Shown here: positions 14,540-19,776 of the stretch, one piece after another
Layout of the letters: each line of letters opens with the position of its first letter
Numbering within the stretch: the first letter of the stretch is position 1
Origin: an uncultured Collinsella sp.
GTDB taxonomy: Bacteria > Actinomycetota > Coriobacteriia > Coriobacteriales > Coriobacteriaceae
Assembly: GCA_902478995.1 (NCBI GenBank)
Contig: CABSNF010000039.1
Span: 1-19,776, forward strand
Length of the DNA stretch: 19,776 nucleotides
Reading direction: 5' to 3'
Made by a program: the position numbers and the translations under genes
Notes under the pieces: generated by a model
What the model was told of the DNA's origin: nothing
Databases searched by the model: none
The model's input: the letters and a program-made list of their open reading frames with translations, nothing else

Positions 14540-15616
14540 ATGGCATTCGATCCCATTCAAGAGGATTGCCATCGCCTCGTTCTTGAGGCCTTGCGCCGCG
14601 ACAATATCCCGCTCACCGACGGTGCCGCCGTAGAGCGTCTGATGGAACAATTCACCCGCAACCCCGCACCGCTCATCGTGCACGACCGCGACCGCGCCGG
14701 ACATCTGATTGCCAAGGTGGTCGAGGCCGTCGACTACCGCATTCCCTTTATCCCTGACGATGCCCAGGCAGAGCAGGAAGAGGCAGCTGCCGAGAACATG
14801 CTCCGCGAGGCGGCCGCGCTCGATCCGGCCAACTGGGACGCTCAGCGCATGCTGACGGCACTCACCGCCGAATCCAACGAGGAATACGTACAGTACCTGG
14901 TGTCCAAGTGCGATGAGGTCGAGCACGACCTAGCGCTCAAAATCGCCTCGGCCCAGGACTCCTACGAGCGCGAGGCCGCTGGCGACCTTATGCGCCGCCC
15001 CTACCTGCGCTGGCTTGCCGCCTTGGCATCGCGCGCCCTCATTAGCGGCCGCTATCGCATGTCGCTCGAAGCCGCAAACCGCAGCCTCGACTTTGCCCCC
15101 AACGATCCGGCCGGCGTCCGCCACACCGCGATGCTCGCCATGGCAAAGCTCGAATACCCCGCCGAGGAGCTCAAGCGCTTTCGCTCCGCTCACTCCGTGC
15201 CGTACCTCGCGAATACCCCGCTGCGCCGCCGCCCCAAAGATGCGGAGCGCGACTTGGACCCGTGGACGCTCATCGCACTGATGAGCGCAGCCTGGCGCGA
15301 GCTGGACTACGAGGGCGCCGAGCACTACTTGCGCATCCTTGCGCGCTCGTGTCCGCACGCAGCCGAGGCACTCTACTTCCAAACCGAGTTTCCCGATGGC
15401 GTCTATGCCCGCGTCAACGTGGGCGTGGGCTCCACCGACGAGCTTGTCCTTGCGCTGTCCGAGGCGACGCCGGTACTGCAGGAGGGCCTGGGCGCTCCCG
15501 ACAACGCCAGCTTTGCCGCCTGGGTCGCCACCAACGATATCGTGCGTTCCCAAATCGATGAGCGCATACTGCGGGCGGCCGAGCAGGGTTTGCCGTTTAA
15601 GGGAGGAGACCTCTAA
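14540..15616 (+). CDS. TPR-like helical protein of unknown function (copy 1)
   Basis: This 358-aa, apparently cytoplasmic protein has no signal peptide or membrane segment. It is mostly alpha-helical. Residues about 153-215 (LRWLAALASRALISGRYRMS, then LDFAPNDPAGVRH) and 241-275 (WRELDYEGAEHYLRILARSC) read like degenerate tetratricopeptide repeats, so a protein-binding scaffold is likely. The start is ATG 14540 with AAAGGAGG upstream. It ends in TAATG, overlapping the next gene by one base, and the two proteins resemble each other over their length. I know no characterised homologue. The murT-gatD fusion begins 45 bp after the pair, so a role around lipid II amidation or its control is possible but is inference from context only. 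Confidence 0.8.
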   Translation: MAFDPIQEDCHRLVLEALRRDNIPLTDGAAVERLMEQFTRNPAPLIVHDRDRAGHLIAKVVEAVDYRIPFIPDDAQAEQEEAAAENMLREAAALDPANWDAQRMLTALTAESNEEYVQYLVSKCDEVEHDLALKIASAQDSYEREAAGDLMRRPYLRWLAALASRALISGRYRMSLEAANRSLDFAPNDPAGVRHTAMLAMAKLEYPAEELKRFRSAHSVPYLANTPLRRRPKDAERDLDPWTLIALMSAAWRELDYEGAEHYLRILARSCPHAAEALYFQTEFPDGVYARVNVGVGSTDELVLALSEATPVLQEGLGAPDNASFAAWVATNDIVRSQIDERILRAAEQGLPFKGGDL

Positions 15617-16659
15617 TGGATCCGAGCGTCTACATCCCCGCCTACCTGGAGCGCACCTATCTGGCGTCGCACCCCGAGCTCACCGATGCAGCACGCGAGC
15701 TTGTCCATAACGACGTAAGCGTCAACCCTCACAAGTATGCGCAGACCGAGCATGCCCAGGCGCTGCTGTCCTATGCCGGTGTTCATCGCCACCTGCTCGA
15801 CGAGCTCCATCGCATCGAGGACATGGGCAGCGACGAGGAGTTCGAGCAGACGCGCAATCGCCTGTTCGACGATATGCGCGATGAGCTGCTCAAGATCGTC
15901 CGCGTCGATGCACTGGCCGTCGACGCGCAGCTGCTCGCCATCATCCTGGCCGACACGCCCGTTGACGCCTGCCTGGGCGACCTGATGAAGCTCGAGGCGA
16001 CCACGACCGATTACCTGCAACAAAGTGTGCCCGGGTTCGACATGGAAGCCCCGCACTACTGGGCCAATAATGTTTTGGCCGACGGTGTCACCGCAGCAGA
16101 CCTTACCGTGAGCGAGCCGGCTCTTATCGGGTGGCTCCACACGCTCGAGGCCATCTCGCAGCTGTGCATGGCGAGCGCCCGCTACCGTGCTGCCGCCAAC
16201 TACGCCCGCCGCGTCCTTAAGGCGGAAGGCTACCCCACCCGAGCCGCAGGCACCGTGTTGCTCGCCCTCGCTCGTCTGGAAGACCAGGACGGCTTTTTTG
16301 CCCTGGCCCACCAGCTCGAGGAAGAGATCGGGGCTGACGCGCTTGAGAACTCTCCTTGGTATCTGCTCGCCCGCACAATCCTATTGTTCAAAACGAACAA
16401 GATGCGTCCGGCGACACGCGCGCTGCGTGAGTTTGCCAACCGCTGCGAGGGCGGCGCGTTCTTCTTGCTGAACCCCATGTACCAGACGCCGTACCTTCCC
16501 TGCCGACCCGAGCCGCGCGACCCCTGGGATCTCTCGCACCAGGCGGTTTGGGAAGCCGACGGCATCATCTCGGATACCCCCGACTTTGCCCCCTGGGCCA
16601 ATGCCTGCGAAGACGTGTCGCAGCTTGCCCAGGATTTTGCGCGCCGCTACGGTTTTTAG
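15616..16659 (+). CDS. TPR-like helical protein of unknown function (copy 2)
   Basis: This 347-aa helical, soluble protein is a diverged tandem paralogue of the preceding gene. Residues 172-214 (WLHTLEAISQLCMASARYRA, then VLLALARLED) align with its WLAALASRALISGRYRM and AMLAMAKLE region. Later residues 248-275 (PWYLLARTILLFKTNKMRPA) form another TPR-like helix pair. The C-terminal FAPWANACEDVSQLAQDFARR parallels FAAWVATND in copy 1. The start overlaps the upstream TAA by one base (TAATG), with GGGAGGAG (15601-15608) as ribosome site. No catalytic motif is visible. It is probably cotranscribed with copy 1 and murT-gatD. Confidence 0.8.
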   Translation: MDPSVYIPAYLERTYLASHPELTDAARELVHNDVSVNPHKYAQTEHAQALLSYAGVHRHLLDELHRIEDMGSDEEFEQTRNRLFDDMRDELLKIVRVDALAVDAQLLAIILADTPVDACLGDLMKLEATTTDYLQQSVPGFDMEAPHYWANNVLADGVTAADLTVSEPALIGWLHTLEAISQLCMASARYRAAANYARRVLKAEGYPTRAAGTVLLALARLEDQDGFFALAHQLEEEIGADALENSPWYLLARTILLFKTNKMRPATRALREFANRCEGGAFFLLNPMYQTPYLPCRPEPRDPWDLSHQAVWEADGIISDTPDFAPWANACEDVSQLAQDFARRYGF

Positions 16660-16704
16660 TGACGCACTCGACCCGACCATGTCGTTTACGTTAGGAACGG
16701 TTTC

Positions 16705-18882
16705 ATGAACCTCCGCTCATCTCTTGCCTGCACCTCGAGCGATATCGCCCGCTGGGGACTGCGCTCTGTCCTCAAACGCCAGGGTGGCGTGCTTCCCGGC
16801 CGCATCGCCATGAAGATCGACCCCGAGCTGCTAAGCGACCTCGCTGGCCTTGTCGACCGCAGCGTGGTGATTACGGGTACTAATGGCAAGACCACCACCT
16901 CCAACCTCATCGCCGACGCCGTTGCCGCCAGCGGCGCCACCGTGGTATGCAACCGCGCCGGCAACAACATGGAGCCGGGCGTGGTGGGCGCGCTGCTCGA
17001 AGCGCGCAGCGGCCTCAAGCGAGCCGGCGGCGGCAAGCGCGTGGGCGTTTTTGAATGCGATGAGCTCTACACCGTGCGCGTCCTGCCCAAGCTCAAGCCG
17101 ACGTACTTCGTGCTGCTCAACCTGTTCCGTGACCAGCTAGATCGCTATGGCGAGATTGACCACACCCAGGACGTCATCGCCCACGCGCTGGAGCTTTCGC
17201 CGGCAACGACGCTCATCTACAACGCCGACGATCCGCTGTGTGCCTCGATTGCCGCACGCGTCCCCAACACGAGCATCGCCTTTGGCATCGACGGCGCCAC
17301 CGACACCGAGTCCGATCGCATTAGCGACTCGCGTTTTTGCTCGCAGTGCAACGCGCCGCTGGAGTACGACTATGTGCAGTACGGCCAGCTCGGCGCCTAC
17401 CATTGCCCCTCGTGCGGCTGGGCCCGCCCTGCGCTTGTCCGTCGCGTGACAGGCGTGGAGCTCGGCTGCGACGGCTACGGCTTTGACCTGGTCTTTGGAT
17501 CTGCGCCCGACGCGGCTGCCGCACACATCGCCACACGCTACAACGGCCTGTACATGGTCTACAACGTTGCCGCCGCCTTCTTTGCCGCGCACGAGTTGGG
17601 CGTGGATACGGCGTTTCTGCAGCCCACGCTCGATGCCTATGTGCCCGCCGGTGGTCGTATGGGGCGCTGGGATATCGCCGGCCGCACCGTCGAGGCCAAC
17701 CTGGCTAAGAATCCCGTAGGCTTCGATCGCCAGATTCAGTCCATTAAGACAGCGGGCGGCAGGCTTTGCGCCTTCTTCCTGAACGACAACGACGCCGACG
17801 GCCACGATGTATCGTGGATCTACGACGTCGACTTTGAGCGCATCGCCGACACACCGGGTCTTGTCGCCTTTGCCGGAGGCACGCGTGCGCACGACATGCA
17901 GGTGCGCCTCAAGTACGCCGGCATCGATGCCGCGATTATCTCGGACGTCGCGCAGGCAATTGGCGCCGTTGCAGACGAGGCCGCCAATGACACCTTCTAC
18001 GCCGTCGCCAACTACACGGCCTTCCCGCCGCTGGTCAAGGAGCTCGACGGGCTGAAAGGCGCCACCGCCGACGCTGTTGCCGGGCGCGCCGTAGCCCGTG
18101 CCGACGGCAGCGCTCTTCCTGTCGGCATCGCGCCAGTCGAGCTTTCGCGCCCGCTGCGCATCGTCTACCTGTACCCCGATGCCCTCAACCTCTACGGCGA
18201 CGGCGGCAACGTTATCGCCCTCGAGCGTCGCTGCGCCTGGCGCGGCATCCCCGTTCGCGTGGACGAGGTCCGTATGGGCGAGTCACTCGATCTCACCGAT
18301 GCCGATATCGTCATGATGGGTGGCGGCTCCGACCGCGACCAGCTAGCCGTGGCACACGAGCTGCTCGCCCAAAAAGACAAGGTCGCATCCTATGTTGAGG
18401 ATGGCGGCTCGCTGCTCGCCATCTGTGGCAGCTATCAGCTGCTCGGCCGTTCGTACTATATGGGCGAGGATCGCATTGAGGGTCTGGGGGTCATTGCCGC
18501 CGAAACCGTACGCGGCTCCGACCGCCTGATCGGCAACGTAGCCGTCAAAACCGACCTGGCACCTGAGCCCTTTGTGGGATTCGAGAACCATGGCGGCCGC
18601 ACGCTTTTGGACGCCGATGCCACGCCGCTCGGAACGTCCGTCGTCACGGGCACCGGCAACAACGGCGACGATGGCTTTGAGGGCCTGATCTACAAGGGCG
18701 TCATCGGCACGTACCTGCATGGCCCGGCGCTGCCCAAGAACCCCGAGCTCGCCGACTGGTTGATCGCCCATGCCCTCGAGCGCCGTGGCGATGCACAGGC
18801 CGCCGCCCTGCTGCCGCTCAAGCCCCTCGACGACACCTACGAGCACGCCGCCCACGACGCCGCCATGAAGCTCCTCCCCTAG
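16705..18882 (+). CDS. MurT-GatD fusion, lipid II isoglutaminyl synthase
   Basis: This single 725-aa ORF joins two enzymes usually encoded separately. Residues 1-450 are MurT, a Mur-ligase: P-loop GTNGKTTT (58-65), a four-cysteine zinc ribbon C212/C215/C234/C237 and the DUF1727 box NDNDADGHDVSW (360-371). Residues 484-725 are GatD, a class I glutamine amidotransferase: LYPDALNLYGDGGN (489-502), nucleophile C574 in AICGSYQLLG and H672 in TYLHGP, giving the Cys-His spacing of GatD. Together they amidate D-glutamate in lipid II to isoglutamine at the inner membrane face. A linker of about 30 residues (about 452-482) connects them. AGGAA seven bases before ATG 16705 supports the start. An intrinsic terminator follows. 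Confidence 0.93.
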   Translation: MNLRSSLACTSSDIARWGLRSVLKRQGGVLPGRIAMKIDPELLSDLAGLVDRSVVITGTNGKTTTSNLIADAVAASGATVVCNRAGNNMEPGVVGALLEARSGLKRAGGGKRVGVFECDELYTVRVLPKLKPTYFVLLNLFRDQLDRYGEIDHTQDVIAHALELSPATTLIYNADDPLCASIAARVPNTSIAFGIDGATDTESDRISDSRFCSQCNAPLEYDYVQYGQLGAYHCPSCGWARPALVRRVTGVELGCDGYGFDLVFGSAPDAAAAHIATRYNGLYMVYNVAAAFFAAHELGVDTAFLQPTLDAYVPAGGRMGRWDIAGRTVEANLAKNPVGFDRQIQSIKTAGGRLCAFFLNDNDADGHDVSWIYDVDFERIADTPGLVAFAGGTRAHDMQVRLKYAGIDAAIISDVAQAIGAVADEAANDTFYAVANYTAFPPLVKELDGLKGATADAVAGRAVARADGSALPVGIAPVELSRPLRIVYLYPDALNLYGDGGNVIALERRCAWRGIPVRVDEVRMGESLDLTDADIVMMGGGSDRDQLAVAHELLAQKDKVASYVEDGGSLLAICGSYQLLGRSYYMGEDRIEGLGVIAAETVRGSDRLIGNVAVKTDLAPEPFVGFENHGGRTLLDADATPLGTSVVTGTGNNGDDGFEGLIYKGVIGTYLHGPALPKNPELADWLIAHALERRGDAQAAALLPLKPLDDTYEHAAHDAAMKLLP

Positions 18883-18888
18883 CACCTC

Positions 18889-18927
18889 ACCACCACAAAG
18901 GGGACAGGCACCTTTGTGGTGGTTTTT
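18889..18927 (+). terminator. Intrinsic terminator of the TPR/murT-gatD operon
   Basis: ACCACCACAAAGG (18889-18901) pairs perfectly with CCTTTGTGGTGGT (18911-18923) over a 9-nt loop, then TTTTT. The centre reads GGGGACAGGCACC, a string I recall as part of repetitive palindromes in several genomes. It lies 6 bp past the stop. Confidence 0.9.
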
Positions 18928-18943
18928 CAGTTTGCCAACGATA

Positions 18944-18972
18944 TGTGAACGGCTAAAAAAGTCTGCTATACT
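18944..18972 (+). promoter_or_regulatory. Promoter of tRNA-Glu
   Basis: TGCTATACT gives an extended -10 box (TATACT, 18967-18972), ending 10 bp before the tRNA. The -35 region (TGTGAA, 18944-18949, 17 bp upstream) is weak. Stable-RNA promoter placement fits well. Confidence 0.55.
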
Positions 18973-18982
18973 CTTTCCCGCT

Positions 18983-19059
18983 GTCCCCATCGTCTAGCGG
19001 CCAAGGACGCCACCCTTTCAAGGTGGATATCGCGGGTTCGAATCCCGCTGGGGGCACCA
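18983..19059 (+). tRNA. tRNA-Glu (anticodon UUC)
   Basis: The acceptor stem GTCCCCA pairs with TGGGGGC (one G-U), followed by discriminator A and an encoded CCA (19057-19059). The anticodon arm CCACC-CTTTCAA-GGTGG gives anticodon TTC, and the T arm is GCGGGTTCGAATCCCGC. The D arm TCTAGCGGCCAAGGA is typical of tRNA-Glu. It is flanked by its own promoter and a terminator. Minus-strand ORFs across it (VPPAGFEPAIS-type strings) are tRNA artefacts. Confidence 0.97.
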
Positions 19060-19330
19060 TTTGAATTGAAGAGCCCGTTACCCTCGCGGTAGCGGGCTTT
19101 TTGCTACCGATATGCCGGGATTCGAACCCGACAGGGTGCGGAGCTGAGGAAACGCGCAAGCGTTTTCCAGCGCAGCACGCAAGGAGCGAAGCGACGAAGC
19201 GGAAGCGGGCGGCGCCAGCCGCACGCGGATATCCCGCTGGGGGCACCATTTAAACTGAGAAGCCCATTGCTCTCGCGGTGGCGGGCTTTTTGCTATCCAT
19301 GTGCCGGGATTCGAACCCGACAGGGTGCGG
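19042..19330 (+). repeat. Two 100-bp direct repeats containing the tRNA-Glu 3' end
   Basis: Unit 1 (19042-19141) and unit 2 (19231-19330) are collinear with a constant 189-bp offset and roughly 85% identity. Each holds ATCCCGCTGGGGGCACCA (the last 18 nt of the tRNA), a terminator hairpin (degenerate in unit 2, 19261-19292) and an inverted T-arm copy CGGGATTCGAACCCG (19116-19130 and 19305-19319). Unit 2 has no tRNA 5' half, so it is a partial duplication. The 89-bp spacer (19142-19230) shows no gene. Confidence 0.8.
19072..19102 (+). terminator. Intrinsic terminator of tRNA-Glu
   Basis: AGCCCGTTACC (19072-19082) pairs with GGTAGCGGGCT (19088-19098) with one wobble and a CTCGC loop, then TTTT. 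It starts 13 bp after the CCA end. Confidence 0.88.
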
Positions 19331-19346
19331 ATCCCGGCATCATCGC

Positions 19347-19579
19347 AAGGCCTGTGGTCAAAAAATGGCAAATATGAGTACTGTTACCATTTTAGTTACA
19401 GCGATTTCATGCCTTCAGAAGGCGATTTAGCCGTCAGGCGTCCTACGGCGGAAAAATTGCAGACGTTTATCGGCTAAGTACTTGGACATATGTTGCGTAA
19501 CACTACATATTTTGCAAATAAATAATGTTACAGGACTTGTGACAGTACTCATATTTGACGTTTTTTGCCCATAGCCCTT
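19347..19579. mobile_element. MITE-like element with 38-bp terminal inverted repeats
   Basis: Left arm 19347-19384 and right arm 19542-19579 are inverted copies matching at 33 of 38 positions; the inner 15 bases AAATATGAGTACTGT are identical. The 157-bp centre is AT-rich compared with the surrounding genes and encodes no credible protein. I see no target-site duplication. Element size, arm quality and lack of coding fit a non-autonomous transposon remnant; a large regulatory palindrome is the alternative. Confidence 0.55.
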
Positions 19580-19634
19580 TATACCTAGGCAAATCGGCGG
19601 CAAAACGGGCTTCAAAGCGTCCTTCGCAAATCAG

Positions 19635-19657
19635 AACCACCCTTAAAAAGGGTGGTT
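19635..19657. terminator. Hairpin terminator, possibly bidirectional
   Basis: AACCACCCTT (19635-19644) and AAGGGTGGTT (19648-19657) pair perfectly over AAA. Short T-runs border it on the plus side (TTTGCTCTT). It separates the MITE-like element from the structured tail and may end a transcript entering from beyond the window on the minus strand. Confidence 0.6.
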
Positions 19658-19674
19658 TGCTCTTAGGGTATAAC

Positions 19675-19776
19675 CCACGGGCCCCGGGCTCGCGTCTAAA
19701 GGCGCGGGCCCGGACTTCGTCCAGGCCTAGTGCATCTTGACCCGTGGCGCGCCGGTCGAACCGGCAGCATCACCCC
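19675..19776. other. GC-rich, highly self-complementary segment at the contig end
   Basis: Nested pairs are visible: CCACGGG (19675-19681) with CCCGTGG (19741-19747), GGGCTCGCG (19686-19694) with CGCGGGCCC (19703-19711), the small hairpin GGACTTCGTCC (19712-19722), and GCCGGT/ACCGGC (19751-19765). The arrangement looks like a structured RNA or leader cut by the window end. I cannot assign a family or strand. Confidence 0.35.

Noticed and set aside
19116..19130. A second tRNA gene on the minus strand
   Set aside because: Only a T-arm-like piece is present; there is no anticodon arm or acceptor stem on that strand.
19042..19330. CRISPR array
   Set aside because: Only two long, imperfect repeats that contain tRNA and terminator parts; no short regular repeats or cas genes.
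18953..19371. Minus-strand ORFs with VPPAGFEPAIS and RTLSGSNPG strings
   Set aside because: These are well-known artefact translations of tRNA antisense sequence and its partial copies.
19665..19776. tmRNA (ssrA) on the minus strand
   Set aside because: The minus strand begins GGGGTGAT and has GGTTCGACC and CAAGATGCA, loosely like a tmRNA 5' end. However, no tag ORF ending in ALAA and no matching 3' acceptor half with CCA is found downstream.

Overview
The window is a bacterial contig of high GC content. I read it as Coriobacteriia (Actinomycetota), most likely a Collinsella-like gut bacterium. The grounds are the GC-rich codon use, a MurT/GatD lipid II amidation protein (a Gram-positive trait), tandem glycerol/alcohol dehydrogenases of anaerobes, a multi-cluster ferredoxin, and intergenic palindromes and terminators that look familiar from Collinsella. 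This placement comes from recognition, not from a search. The first 53 bases are Illumina Nextera adapter, so biological sequence starts at base 54 and the left end is a contig end.

Layout. (1) 54-3312, plus strand: a very GC-rich block. It holds the tail of an ABC-2 permease, a MutG-like lantibiotic-immunity permease, a coupled 62-aa membrane peptide, an OmpR-type response regulator and a sensor histidine kinase. Together they look like a bacteriocin/cell-envelope stress sensing and export module. (2) 3313-7451: guaA (minus) and type I asparaginase (plus) diverge from a shared intergenic region. A 244-bp palindrome-bounded intergenic element follows. Next is a small divergent pair, an XRE regulator and a 129-aa unknown, separated by a perfect 24-bp palindrome. 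(3) 7461-14039, all minus: a DUF1648-like membrane protein, ychF, a 417-aa four-cluster ferredoxin protein, two glycerol dehydrogenase paralogues and an iron-dependent alcohol dehydrogenase. Most units end in clear hairpin terminators. (4) 14540-18882, plus: two tandem-duplicated TPR-like proteins of unknown role, then one ORF in which MurT and GatD are fused. (5) 18883-19776: terminator, tRNA-Glu(UUC) with its own promoter and terminator, a partial duplication of the tRNA 3' end and terminator, an AT-rich 233-bp inverted-repeat (MITE-like) element, and a strongly structured GC-rich tail.

How the genes work together. The left block can sense and export a membrane-active peptide. The minus-strand dehydrogenase trio reduces or oxidises glycerol, dihydroxyacetone and short alcohols, which is fermentative redox balancing. 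guaA and the MurT-GatD fusion both use glutamine-derived ammonia. The TPR-like pair probably shares a transcript with murT-gatD. The points most worth a second look are the MurT-GatD fusion with its TPR-like partners, the two MITE-like elements with related arms, the operator-centred divergent pair, and the tRNA-Glu 3'-end duplication. The leading 3.3 kb differs in composition from the rest and follows untrimmed adapter, so both horizontal transfer and misassembly should be considered there.
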